The notes below the pieces were generated by a model. It searched no databases. It saw only the letters and a list, made by a program, of their open reading frames with translations, and had not been told where the DNA came from. A stretch of 64,000 nucleotides of DNA, taken from a bacterium (GTDB taxonomy: Bacteria; 4484-113; JAFGCY01). The translations under genes and the position numbers were made by a program. Positions 33,796 through 42,979 of this stretch are shown one piece after another (within the stretch, counting starts at the first letter, position 1; every line of letters starts with the position of its first letter). The stretch is from positions 156,886 through 220,885 of the forward strand of contig JAGRNT010000004.1 in the NCBI GenBank assembly GCA_020440605.1, read 5' to 3'.

Positions 33796-35541
33796 ATGGG
33801 TCAAATTGTTGGAATCGACCTCGGCACGACGAACTCGCTGATCGCGGCCATCATTGACGGCCAGCCCCAGCTCATTCCCAATGAGCGCGGCAAGTTCATC
33901 ACCCCGTCCGTCGTCGGCTTCACCGAGACCGGTGAGCTGCTCGTCGGAGAGCCGGCCAAGAACCAGGCCGTTGCCAACCCGGAGCGCACCATCACCAGCA
34001 TCAAGCGCCTGATGGGCACCGACCGCCGCATCAGCATCGGTGACAAGGAATTCTCCCCGCAGGAAATTAGCGCGGTGATCCTGAAGAAGCTGAAGCTGGA
34101 TGCCGAGACCTACCTCAACGACATCGTCGAGGAAGCGGTGATCACGGTGCCGGCCTACTTCACGGATGCCCAGCGCCAGGCCACAAAGGATGCCGGTGAG
34201 ATCGCCGGCTTCAAGGTGGAACGTATCCTGAACGAGCCCACGGCCGCCGCACTGGCATATGGTTTCGAGCGCGGCGAGGCCAAGACCATCATGGTCTACG
34301 ATCTCGGTGGAGGCACGTTCGATGTCTCCGTGATCCGCTTGGTGGACGGTGCCTTCAAGGTGCTGGCCACCACCGGCAACAACAACCTCGGTGGTGACGA
34401 CTTCGACTACCGTGTGGTTGAGTTCCTGATCGACCGCTTCAAGGAGAAGGAGAAAATCGACCTGCGTTCGATCTCCGACGTCTCCCAGCAGCGCGCGATC
34501 ATGCAGCGTCTAAAGGAAGCCGCGGAGAACGCGAAGATCGACCTTTCGAGCCTGCTCGAGACCAACATCAACCTGCCCTTCATCTACACCGGCGGTGATG
34601 AGCCGCTGCACCTCAATGAGACCCTGACCCGCGCCAAGTATGAGGACCTGGTGCAGGACCTGGTGGACCAGACCCTGCAACCGATGGAGCTGGCGCTCAG
34701 TGACGCCAACCTCAAGCCCGAGGACCTCGGCGCCGTGATCCTCGTGGGTGGTATGACCCGCACGCCCGCCGTGGGCCGCCTCGTGAAGAACGTCACCGGC
34801 AAGGAAGCCTACACGGACATCAACCCGGAGGAATGCGTCGCCGCCGGCGCTGCGATCCAGGCCGGGATCAAGCGCGGCAACCTGGAGGAGCTGGTGGTGG
34901 TCGACGTGGCCCCCTTCACGCTGGGCATCGAGACGGAGAACAACCGTTTCAGCCCGATCATCAGCCGCAACACCTCCATCCCCTGCTCCGAGAAGAAGCT
35001 CTACAAGACGACCATTGACGGCCAGACCGAAGCCCTGGTGCACGTGCTGCAGGGCGAGAGCATGAAGGCCACGGAGAACTCCAGCCTCGGTGAATTCGTG
35101 CTGGGCGGGATCTCCACCGGCATGGCCGGCGAGAGCCTGGTCGAGGTCAGCTTCGACTACGACGTGAACGGCATCGTGAAGGTCACCGCCAAGGACCGCG
35201 CAACCGGCGTGGGCAAGGGCATCACCATCAAGGCCTCCAAGCAGCGCCTGACCGGTGAGGACATCTCCGACGCCGAGCGCGAGGTGGCCCAGATGAGCGG
35301 TGCGCTGATTGCGCAGCGTGAGAAGGGCAAGATCCTCTTCGAAAGCCAGGGCGTCTACGAGAAGCTGAAGACCCTCACGAAGCAGGTCGTCGACGGCCAG
35401 AAGAAGATGAACGAGATGGAGCTGTCCAAGCTGCGCTCCCTGACGGAAGACCTCGAGAAGGCCATCCGCTCCGAGGAGGAGGCTGAGATCGAGAAGCTGA
35501 TGCACACCTCCGCCCTGATCCTGTCTGACTGGGGCATGTAG
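33796..35541 (+). CDS. dnaK: Hsp70 chaperone DnaK, short C-terminus
   Basis: 581 residues; the common form has 605-640. AAGGAG precedes ATG 33796. The ATPase domain is complete: GIDLGTTNSLIAAI, NEPTAAALAYGFERG, YDLGGGTFDVSVI, NNLGGDDFDYR, VILVGGMTRTPAV. In the substrate domain VAPFTLGIETENNRFSPIIS and IPCSEKKLYKTTIDGQTEAL replace the usual T-P-L-SLGIET and IPTKK----T--DNQ-. The chain ends in the first lid helices (AEIEKLMHTSALILSDWGM), with no Gly-rich tail or EEVD-like end. It is a genuine but derived Hsp70, possibly with altered lid closure. Confidence 0.93.
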   Translation: MGQIVGIDLGTTNSLIAAIIDGQPQLIPNERGKFITPSVVGFTETGELLVGEPAKNQAVANPERTITSIKRLMGTDRRISIGDKEFSPQEISAVILKKLKLDAETYLNDIVEEAVITVPAYFTDAQRQATKDAGEIAGFKVERILNEPTAAALAYGFERGEAKTIMVYDLGGGTFDVSVIRLVDGAFKVLATTGNNNLGGDDFDYRVVEFLIDRFKEKEKIDLRSISDVSQQRAIMQRLKEAAENAKIDLSSLLETNINLPFIYTGGDEPLHLNETLTRAKYEDLVQDLVDQTLQPMELALSDANLKPEDLGAVILVGGMTRTPAVGRLVKNVTGKEAYTDINPEECVAAGAAIQAGIKRGNLEELVVVDVAPFTLGIETENNRFSPIISRNTSIPCSEKKLYKTTIDGQTEALVHVLQGESMKATENSSLGEFVLGGISTGMAGESLVEVSFDYDVNGIVKVTAKDRATGVGKGITIKASKQRLTGEDISDAEREVAQMSGALIAQREKGKILFESQGVYEKLKTLTKQVVDGQKKMNEMELSKLRSLTEDLEKAIRSEEEAEIEKLMHTSALILSDWGM

Positions 35542-36146
35542 TGCTCGTCCTGGACGCCTGTCCACTCTGTAGAACGACGCTCACTCAGGGCGCGAGTGCC
35601 TGTCCCGGCTGCGGGGCGGATCTCGCGCCCTGGTCTTCCATTGCATCCGCCAGCGCCAGCTACATCATCACCGCCCGTGAGCACCTGGCCCAGGGGCGTC
35701 TCGAGCAGGCGGAAGCCATCATCAGCCGCCTGGGACAGCTCAGCGAAGTGGATCCGCAGCTGCTGGCTTCGCTCAGATGCCGCCTGGCACTGGCCTGCCA
35801 GGATTCCGGGATGGCCCGCGAACTGCTGCCGCAGCTCAGCGTCAGCGAGCAGCTGCAGCTGGCTGAGCAGCTCAGTGAACTGGAACAGCGTGAGGCCCTG
35901 GCCCGCGAACTCTACAACCAGGCCCTGACAGCGGCACGTCGTGGTGAGTACGTACGCGCCGCCCGCCAGATGGAGATCTGCACCAGGCACCTGAGCTCAG
36001 ACCCGGCACTCTGGGAACTGAAGCTCAAGCTGGACCTGAAATGCGCCTACTACCTGCGCGTCTACGCTGATCTCAGAGCGCTGGACCGCCTCAATGCGCG
36101 GCCCCGCGCCTGGCTGAACCTGGAAAGCCTGCTGCCGCCTGTCTAG
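35541..36146 (+). CDS. Zinc-ribbon plus TPR-like helical protein, last gene of the chaperone operon
   Basis: 201 residues. The GTG start shares one base with the dnaK stop, so it is translated from the same mRNA. Residues 7-26 form a zinc ribbon (CPLC, ten residues, CPGC). The rest is helical with TPR-like pairs (AREHLAQGRLEQAEAIISRL, ALTAARRGEYVRAARQMEIC). No HTH or catalytic motif. Zinc ribbon plus repeat adaptors often mediate protein contacts. With the giant TPR protein it makes two unknown repeat proteins embedded in one Hsp70 operon. Confidence 0.75.
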   Translation: MLVLDACPLCRTTLTQGASACPGCGADLAPWSSIASASASYIITAREHLAQGRLEQAEAIISRLGQLSEVDPQLLASLRCRLALACQDSGMARELLPQLSVSEQLQLAEQLSELEQREALARELYNQALTAARRGEYVRAARQMEICTRHLSSDPALWELKLKLDLKCAYYLRVYADLRALDRLNARPRAWLNLESLLPPV

Positions 36147-36514
36147 GCTTGCGGGCGCTGGACCAAGGTTCGTGGAGGTGCGATCCCGCTAAAGCGGGAC
36201 TGTCGCACATTGATTGATCCCGTAATATCTCATTGTGGTTGTACGACAACCAATGTCGCACGTCCATACAGATAATCCTCCAACCGCTCCATTTCCCAGG
36301 TTCCACTGTGAGTAAGCAAGTTGCGCAGCCCATGCATCCCACAGATCCCCCATCTCACACCCATCCCTCATAAGCGCAGCTTCACTGCGCGTCCAATGGC
36401 ACAGCTGTGCAGTGCCTCCGATGGCCTCGACCGCCTCATTGCCCCGAAAAAAAACCGCCCCCCCAGATGGGGAGGCGGTTGAGATAGACAGTCTGACTCG
36501 GGAATCTACCGGGC
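36147..36514. repeat. Gene-free end of chaperone operon with nested hairpins
   Basis: GTGCGA (36178-36183) pairs with TCGCAC (36203-36208) around an inner hairpin TCCCGC-TAAA-GCGGGA (36184-36199). A second hairpin is GCGCAG-CTTCA-CTGCGC (36374-36390), and GCACAGCTGTGC is a perfect palindrome near 36400. They may end the operon. No gene is seen. Confidence 0.6.
36447..36481 (-). terminator. Intrinsic terminator of the PKD/Kelch operon
   Basis: On the minus strand AACCGCC...GGCGGTT forms the stem and is followed by a run of T (plus-strand A run 36447-36454), 34 nt after the stop at 36515. Confidence 0.85.
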
Positions 36515-39163
36515 TCAGGGAGCGACCGGAAGATCCACGGTGTACAGGTACTGGAACTGGTAGACATCCGACTTGTCGTTGTCGTTCAGGTCGGAACCAC
36601 CGTGATAGATGATCGCACTGTTGAGTGCACCACCGAGGTCCACACTACCCGGGGCGGGCAGCGCGACGCTGGCGGCGTTCTCGGTACGGGCATCCACGCC
36701 ACCGGTGTTCGGCAGAGGAGCGGTGTAGCTCCAGACACCACTGATGGGATCAAACACCTCAGCAGTGTTGACCATCTGCTTCTGGCTGGTGTCGAAGGGA
36801 TAGTTGGCACCACCGATCACATAGATCTTGCCGCCGATCACATGCGCGACATGGCCGCTGCGGGCTTCCTTCATTGGCGGACCCTCGACCCACAGGCCGC
36901 TGGAGAGGTTGAGGATCTCCATCGTGGCGGTGGACTGGCGACTGGCACCGCGGCCGCCCATCACGTAGATGAAGCCGTTCAGGTAGACAGCGGCGCCATC
37001 GAAACGCGGGGTAAGCATGTCCGCATTCAGGTTCACATACTCCGGGAAGGGAGGAAGCTGAAGCGGACGCTGCGGGTTGTGGCTCCAGAGGCTGCCGTTC
37101 ACTTCATTGACATTGCCGGGGCTGAAACCGCCGAGGTAAACGAAGTTCAGCGGCAGGGTTCCTGCACTGGGCTCATAGCGCGGCCAGGTCTGCGGGACCA
37201 TCACGCCCATCGCTTCCTTGCGCGGACCGCCACCGATGTTGGTACCGGAGATGGACCAGCCGGTGTTGCCGTCGAAGGCCGTGGAGCCGATCAGTTCGGC
37301 GAAGCGCAGCACGCCGTCCACGACGTTCTCACCACCGAGATACCAGATCGTCGGGGTGTCCTGCTCCTCATTGGCACTGACCCAGGCGAAACCGCCATTG
37401 GCCTGCTGAACCATGGGCTGGACCTTCGCGGCCGAGCTCTCCAGCCCGATCTCGATGGTGCCGGCCTGGTCAGGCTGGGCGTAGGGCTGCACGAACAGCT
37501 CGGAGGTGGACAGCGGGTTGCCGTTGGTCTCACCACCCATCAGGCGGAAGCGGCGCTCGGCAAGGAAATTGCCGTTGCCACCGCCGGCCGTGGCGGTGTA
37601 GGTGCCGACCATCTGGTGGTGGCTGCGGGGCACGAGGGCATATTCACCACCCACGCTGAGCTTGGTGCGCTGCACCAGGCTGACCGGGGCGTTGACCACG
37701 ACCTCATCGACCACGGAGGCATTCTGCAGGGCCCGGACACGGATCACCGCGCCGTAGTAGCCGACTGCCGGCCAAGTGGTGCCGTCGAAGGTCGCGGTGT
37801 AGCTGAAGCTGCCGCCGCTGATGGGCTCGAAGCCGGTCGGCTGGTCAGCCAGGTCGGGGAAGTCGACGTTGCCGTCGTTGTCCACATCGATCTGGTAGAC
37901 ATACTCACCGGTGCTGCCGCTGACATCGTAGCTCCAGGTGACGGAGGTGCTGTCGCTGCGGCCGGTGACGACGTCATACTGCAGCGGCGGGTTCTCGGAG
38001 AAGGCCCCGCCGGCGCTGCTCACGCCGTATTCACCGGTGACATTGAGCTCGGTGTTGATCTGCGCCACGTTGCGGGACAGGATGTCCACGCTGCGGCTGC
38101 GGATCCGGCCCGTACCGTCGATGACCTGCACCTTGAGGGTGTAGGACTTCTCGGTCTCGGCATGGGCGTAGGGATTCACGAAGATCTTCTTCTCGAGATC
38201 GTAGTAGGGAATCGTCGGAGAGATGTCACTGCTGTCGAAGTTGTTGTCACTCTGGTAATCCCAGTAGTACTCGAAGGGAGCCACACCGGGCTTCTTCGGG
38301 TCAACGACGACCGCAAGGTCAAGCTGGGGCTCAACACCGATGGCGGGCAGCTTGGCGCCGCTCGGATCCCATTCCAGCACCACGCGGCCGCCGCTGGGCG
38401 TCGGGTTGGTGGTGAGGATGATGTCGAAGTCCGGCACGGGCTCGGGGCCGACCTCAGGATCGGCTTCCTCGACGGGAACCAGAACCTCGGACTGGGCTTC
38501 CTCACCCTTCTCATTGGTCACCGACAGCTTGACGACGAATACCTTCACGCCGTTGCCATCGTAGAAGAAGGTGTACTGCGGGTTCTGCACGGTGCTGTCC
38601 ACCACGCCGTCGCCGTTGAAGTCCCACTCGTAATCGAGGGAGGAACCACCCTGGGCGTTGGTGCGGAAGAAGACCGGCTCACCGCTGCGGAAGCTGTAGC
38701 TGCCGTCGGTGTTCTGGAAATCCGAGAGGATGTCGATGCCACCGATCACGACCTCACCGGAGGCGTTCACGAGAACGTTCACCAGGGAGCTTGTGACTTC
38801 GGTACCCTCGCTGTCCACGACCTTCACGAAGGCCTCGTAGGAGGTCGCACCACCGGCATCAGCCTGGTTCAGGAAGTACTGGTTCGAGACACTGACCGTC
38901 CTGTCGAAGCTGTTGTTGATGTACCGGTCCGGAGCGGCATCATTGTTGAAGTCGAATGAGTAGTAGAACGGGGCCACGCCTCCGGAGATATTCGTGGTGA
39001 ATATCACCGAGAGCGGACTTGCTCCACTGCTGGGCTGGGCGGACAGGAACTTCAGCGTAAGCGGTCCATCCGCGAGCGTATCCTCTCCACCGCCACTGCC
39101 ACCGCAGGCATTCGCCAGCAGGGACAGCAGCAGGATTGCTATCAGTGCGATCAAGCGTTTCAC
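36515..39163 (-). CDS. PKD and Kelch-like lipoprotein (second of operon)
   Basis: 882 residues. GTG at 39163 follows AGGAGGA (39171-39177). The signal ends at LLANAC (lipobox). About four PKD-like domains follow, recognised by strands such as GVAPFYYSFDFNNDAAPD, SLDYEWDFNGDGVVDS and GVAPFEYYWDYQSDNNFDS. The C-terminal 300 residues contain Kelch-like repeats (YLNGFIYVMGGRG, HVIGGKIYVIGGANYP). PKD plus propeller architecture suggests an extracellular binding protein. It is 53 nt downstream of a paralogue with the same plan. The role is unknown. Confidence 0.8.
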   Translation of the reverse strand: MKRLIALIAILLLSLLANACGGSGGGEDTLADGPLTLKFLSAQPSSGASPLSVIFTTNISGGVAPFYYSFDFNNDAAPDRYINNSFDRTVSVSNQYFLNQADAGGATSYEAFVKVVDSEGTEVTSSLVNVLVNASGEVVIGGIDILSDFQNTDGSYSFRSGEPVFFRTNAQGGSSLDYEWDFNGDGVVDSTVQNPQYTFFYDGNGVKVFVVKLSVTNEKGEEAQSEVLVPVEEADPEVGPEPVPDFDIILTTNPTPSGGRVVLEWDPSGAKLPAIGVEPQLDLAVVVDPKKPGVAPFEYYWDYQSDNNFDSSDISPTIPYYDLEKKIFVNPYAHAETEKSYTLKVQVIDGTGRIRSRSVDILSRNVAQINTELNVTGEYGVSSAGGAFSENPPLQYDVVTGRSDSTSVTWSYDVSGSTGEYVYQIDVDNDGNVDFPDLADQPTGFEPISGGSFSYTATFDGTTWPAVGYYGAVIRVRALQNASVVDEVVVNAPVSLVQRTKLSVGGEYALVPRSHHQMVGTYTATAGGGNGNFLAERRFRLMGGETNGNPLSTSELFVQPYAQPDQAGTIEIGLESSAAKVQPMVQQANGGFAWVSANEEQDTPTIWYLGGENVVDGVLRFAELIGSTAFDGNTGWSISGTNIGGGPRKEAMGVMVPQTWPRYEPSAGTLPLNFVYLGGFSPGNVNEVNGSLWSHNPQRPLQLPPFPEYVNLNADMLTPRFDGAAVYLNGFIYVMGGRGASRQSTATMEILNLSSGLWVEGPPMKEARSGHVAHVIGGKIYVIGGANYPFDTSQKQMVNTAEVFDPISGVWSYTAPLPNTGGVDARTENAASVALPAPGSVDLGGALNSAIIYHGGSDLNDNDKSDVYQFQYLYTVDLPVAP

Positions 39164-39216
39164 GCTCAAGTCCTCCTGTCTATTCTTATCTCTCACCAAA
39201 TCCCATCCAGTTCCGA

Positions 39217-42200
39217 TCACGGAAGAATGAAAGTCTCGACAACGTTCTCGACGCCGTTCTCATCCACGCCACCAAAGAGCTGGTAGGCATTGAAGGAACC
39301 GCCGCCGAAGAGGGTGAACGAACCGCCGGTGCTGGAGCCGAGGTGGCTGCGCGGCATCAGCGGCAGGGGCTCACGCACGGAGAATCCGGCCTGAGTGGTG
39401 TTTGCATTGTAACGGTGGCTGTAGGCAGCCGCGCTGTAGTCCTCACCAGTCCATCCGCCGAAGGCCATGATCCAGTCGGATCCGCCGTTCGGACGGTAGC
39501 CGGCACCGCAGGCCTCAAGCGCTTCCGGATAGGCACCCTCGAAGGTCTCCCAGGTACCGGAGTTCGGGTTCAGGCCGCTGTTGAAGGTGAAGATGTCGAT
39601 ATCCTGCACCGGCACGCCGTTCTGGTCGATACCGCCGACGAGGGCGATCTGGTAGACCGGGCCGCTGCGGATCGGTACCGCGGTGGCATAGGCACGCGGG
39701 GTGGGCATGCTCGGCATCAGGCTGAAGACGCCATCCTCACGCGGACCCTGGTTGTTGTTCTCCATGCCCAGCGCGGTGTCCCACCAGCGCATTTCGTTTA
39801 CCACGGAACCGAATTCGTCGATACCGCCGAAGGTGAAGATGTAGCTGAAGGGCTGGTCCGGGAAGGACGGGGCACCGACATCAGCACCGGTCTCGAAGGA
39901 GGTGGCAGCCATGGCGTAGAGAGGCTTGGGCAGGGTCGGCAGCGGGCCGTCGCTGTTACCGCCGTCGGGCTGACGGGCGGTGATCACCGGCTCGTGCTCA
40001 TCAGCACCCTGGCGGGGAATCTGATCAAGGTCAGGACGGATCTTCCAGGTGCTCCAGATGTCCGTCTGGTTGCTGGTCATCTGCCAGTCGCCGTCGTTCG
40101 GGAAGGGATTGCTGTCCCAGGGCAGATCCTCAGCACCGAAGCCGAAGACCTCATAACGCTGGACCAGATCAAGCGGAGCACCGTCCGGATCACCGGCCTG
40201 GGGCACACGGCCACCCATCACGTAGACCAGCGGGACACCGAGGCCCTGGGTACCCGGGACGCCGAGGCCGAAGCCGCCCATCGGGTGGTCGGCGTTGGGA
40301 TGGCCCATGGGGTCAGCCTGGACTTCGTCCCAGTAAGCACCCTCAGAGTTGGACTCGGGGTTCTCGTGGACGAACACTGCGGCACCGGAGCCGACGATCT
40401 CGAAGGCGCGGCCACGCAGCACCGTACCGGAGGCGGGGCTGAACTCGTTCGGCCAAGCCGTACGGTCACCCGGTCCGGGGAAGGACGGCGGAGTGCCGTC
40501 GTTGAGGCGCAGCATCACATTGTTGCCGACGTTGGTCGTGCCGCCGTAATCAGCGGGGTTGCCGACGGAGCCAGCACCGAGGTTGAACTTGCCGTAGGAG
40601 GATGATCCGGTGGCGGAGTTGATCGGAGCGGCCTCGGGAATGAACATGTAGGCACTGTCGCCGGGCAGGACGTTCTGGATGTAGTTGCCGAATTCGTCGG
40701 TCAGCTCACCACCCATGATGAAGCTCAGACCGCTCTTGTGCGAGGTCACCGCGGCATTGGCACGCGGGCTCCACTGGGCACCGGAGGCTGCCTGGACCTT
40801 GGGCTTGTGGTTGCCGGCAAGGACGTCAAAGAAGGTGCTACCGGCCACGGGCGGACGGACCGCGGAGTAGTAGTTGCTCGCGGTACGGGGCTTGGCGGTC
40901 ACACGGATGATGTTGCTGGCGGCGGTGTTGCCGAGGGCATCCACGGCCACGCAGCGCACGGCGTAGTTGAAGTCAGCGCCGGGGGTATCGCCGGTATTGG
41001 CGAAGTGGAAGGTCGGGCTCTTGCGGGTCGTGCTGTGCGGGGTGACGATCGCCTCACCGTTCAGGCTCGGGGGATTGCTGATCGCAACCGTACCGACACC
41101 GCCGTTGACGTCGTTGAACACGTCCCAGTTGTAGATGATGGGCTCGGAGCCGTTGGCGGCCTTGGCCTCGAAGTTCACCAGGAAGGGCACCTGTCCGGTG
41201 GTCTCATCCGCGGTGATCTGGATCGTCATGGGCTGCTCGACGTTGGCCGTGACGGTGACGTACTCACTGTAGCGGCTCTCGTCGGTGTTGACGTCGTGCA
41301 CGAGGATGCGGGCCTTGTACTCACCGGCCTCGACATACGTGTGATTCACGATCGAGCTGGATGCGAAGGAGTTGGCCTGCACCGGGAAGGTGGTGTTGTC
41401 ACCGAATTCCCAGCGGTACTCGTACTTGCCGGAACCGCCGGAGACCACGCCGGTGAATTCCACCAGCAGCGGGGCCTGTCCGTCGGAGGGGTTGGGGATC
41501 GCGGCAACCTGCAGACCCTGGTTGGGCGGCAGGGCGTTGATCGCCACGCGGAAGTCAGGGGAGCCGTTGTTGTCATTGTCCGCCAGGTTGGTGGACTCGA
41601 TGCCGCGGCTGTCGGTCACACGCAGCACCGGATAGACGAGGTAGAGGTCGGTTCCGACCAGCTCGCCGATGGAGGTGTAGGTGTGCAAGGGGTTCTCGGT
41701 GAAGTCCTCGAACTGGCCGTCACCGTCGAAGTCCCAGGCATACTGGTAGGGGGCCTTGCCGCCCTGGATGCGGGAGGTGAACTGCACGTTGAAGGGCACG
41801 TTGCCCAGGGTGCGGTCCACATCGAAGGTAACGCGCATGGTGTTGTCGTTGATGACCCCACCACCGTCCGTGACCGTGATGGTCTTGCTGGTGGACACGC
41901 TGTCCCCATTGTTGTCCGTGACGGTCAGACGGACCACGGAGCTCTGGGTAAAGGTGAAGCGACCGGTCGCGGCATTGCTGTCCGTTACGCCGTCGTCATT
42001 GAAATCCCAGGCGTAGGTATACGGAGCCGCTCCCCCGGAAGGCACCACATCGAAGGTCACCGCGAGCGGTGCCGGTCCGACGTCCGTGCTTGCCTGCACG
42101 AACAGGCTGAACGCCTCGCCCACGGGGGTAGTGGTGGAGCCGCCTCCGCCGCACCCCGCGACGAACGCGACAAAGCTGAGCAGCAGAACTGCCCACATTC

Positions 42201-42219
42201 TAGACGAACTAGAATTCAT
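39217..42219 (-). CDS. PKD and Kelch-like lipoprotein (first of operon)
   Basis: 1,000 residues. ATG at 42219 has AGGAGG 6 nt upstream. Lipobox FVAGC. Four PKD-like domains at residues of about 35-430 (GAAPYTYAWDFNDDGVTDSN, GKAPYQYAWDFDGDGQFEDF, GKYEYRWEFGDNTTFP, EPIIYNWDVFND), then a long region with scattered propeller-like motifs (FIMGGELTDEFGNYI, VYVMGGRVPQAGD, IALVGGIDQNG, QLFGGVDENG). It matches its downstream partner in order and style. Both have Gly-rich sequence right after the lipid-anchored cysteine, which resembles surface-retention linkers. Function not assigned. Confidence 0.8.
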   Translation of the reverse strand: MNSSSSRMWAVLLLSFVAFVAGCGGGGSTTTPVGEAFSLFVQASTDVGPAPLAVTFDVVPSGGAAPYTYAWDFNDDGVTDSNAATGRFTFTQSSVVRLTVTDNNGDSVSTSKTITVTDGGGVINDNTMRVTFDVDRTLGNVPFNVQFTSRIQGGKAPYQYAWDFDGDGQFEDFTENPLHTYTSIGELVGTDLYLVYPVLRVTDSRGIESTNLADNDNNGSPDFRVAINALPPNQGLQVAAIPNPSDGQAPLLVEFTGVVSGGSGKYEYRWEFGDNTTFPVQANSFASSSIVNHTYVEAGEYKARILVHDVNTDESRYSEYVTVTANVEQPMTIQITADETTGQVPFLVNFEAKAANGSEPIIYNWDVFNDVNGGVGTVAISNPPSLNGEAIVTPHSTTRKSPTFHFANTGDTPGADFNYAVRCVAVDALGNTAASNIIRVTAKPRTASNYYSAVRPPVAGSTFFDVLAGNHKPKVQAASGAQWSPRANAAVTSHKSGLSFIMGGELTDEFGNYIQNVLPGDSAYMFIPEAAPINSATGSSSYGKFNLGAGSVGNPADYGGTTNVGNNVMLRLNDGTPPSFPGPGDRTAWPNEFSPASGTVLRGRAFEIVGSGAAVFVHENPESNSEGAYWDEVQADPMGHPNADHPMGGFGLGVPGTQGLGVPLVYVMGGRVPQAGDPDGAPLDLVQRYEVFGFGAEDLPWDSNPFPNDGDWQMTSNQTDIWSTWKIRPDLDQIPRQGADEHEPVITARQPDGGNSDGPLPTLPKPLYAMAATSFETGADVGAPSFPDQPFSYIFTFGGIDEFGSVVNEMRWWDTALGMENNNQGPREDGVFSLMPSMPTPRAYATAVPIRSGPVYQIALVGGIDQNGVPVQDIDIFTFNSGLNPNSGTWETFEGAYPEALEACGAGYRPNGGSDWIMAFGGWTGEDYSAAAYSHRYNANTTQAGFSVREPLPLMPRSHLGSSTGGSFTLFGGGSFNAYQLFGGVDENGVENVVETFILP

Positions 42220-42365
42220 CCTTAGCCTCCTGACTATGTCAGCAATTTGCCCCAAAGCAAACCGTAGTACGCTTTATCTTACCCATCATCAACGGCTAAA
42301 CCCACACGAGGCGGGTTTAATCCCGTAATTATGAACCATTCGCGAATTCTATTCAAGTCTTGGTT

Positions 42366-42932
42366 CTAATCTTTAGCCCTTTCCACATACTTGAAATCCG
42401 CGGTGTTGACCCGGATCCGCTCACCTTCATTGATGAACAGCGGAACCTGGACAGTGCCCCCACCCTCCACGGTGGCGGCCTTGGTGGCGTTGGTGGCTGT
42501 GTCACCCTTCACGCCGGGCTCGCAGAAGGTGATCTGGCGGACCACCGTGAGCGGCATTTCCACGGAGATCGGGTTATCACCGTGCATCGCGACCGTGAGT
42601 TCCTCGTTCTCCAGCAGCAGTTCAGCCTGCTTGCCGAGCATTTCCGTGGGAACGTGGATCTGGTCGTAGGTCTCCTTGTCCATGAGCACCATGTCCTCGC
42701 CCTCGGAGTACAGGTAGTCGTAAACGCGCTTCTCGACACGGACTTCCTCAAGCTTCACGTTGGGCCGGATCTTGTCCTCGTAGAGAGCGCCGGTCAGCAG
42801 GTTGCGCAGCTTGCAGCGCACGAAGGCCGGACCCTTGCCGGGCTTGACATGCTGGAACTCCACGACCTGGATGAGCTTGCCATCCTGCTCGAAGATGATT
42901 CCAGTCCGGAAATCATTGGGGGTAATAGACAC
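42366..42932 (-). CDS. efp: Elongation factor P
   Basis: 188 residues; GTG at 42932 with AAGGAG upstream. Domain I is ITPNDFRTGIIFEQDGK and EFQHVKPGKGPAFVRCKLRN, with lysine 33 at the loop tip (PGKG); OB domains II and III follow, ending VPLFINEGERIRVNTADFKY. EF-P relieves ribosome stalling at polyproline. A tip lysine with PGKG(P) is the unmodified or lysylated/aminopentanolated class rather than the rhamnosylated arginine class. It is 47 nt downstream of a peptidase gene, the pepP-efp pairing seen in many bacteria. Confidence 0.96.
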   Translation of the reverse strand: MSITPNDFRTGIIFEQDGKLIQVVEFQHVKPGKGPAFVRCKLRNLLTGALYEDKIRPNVKLEEVRVEKRVYDYLYSEGEDMVLMDKETYDQIHVPTEMLGKQAELLLENEELTVAMHGDNPISVEMPLTVVRQITFCEPGVKGDTATNATKAATVEGGGTVQVPLFINEGERIRVNTADFKYVERAKD

Positions 42933-42979
42933 CGCTGTCTCCTTATACCTTTACCAGTGTACTCGCGCAGGCCGGGCGT

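Noticed and set aside
36515..42219. Sortase-anchored surface proteins
   Set aside because: No LPxTG-like tail or C-terminal membrane segment; both have lipoprotein signals instead.
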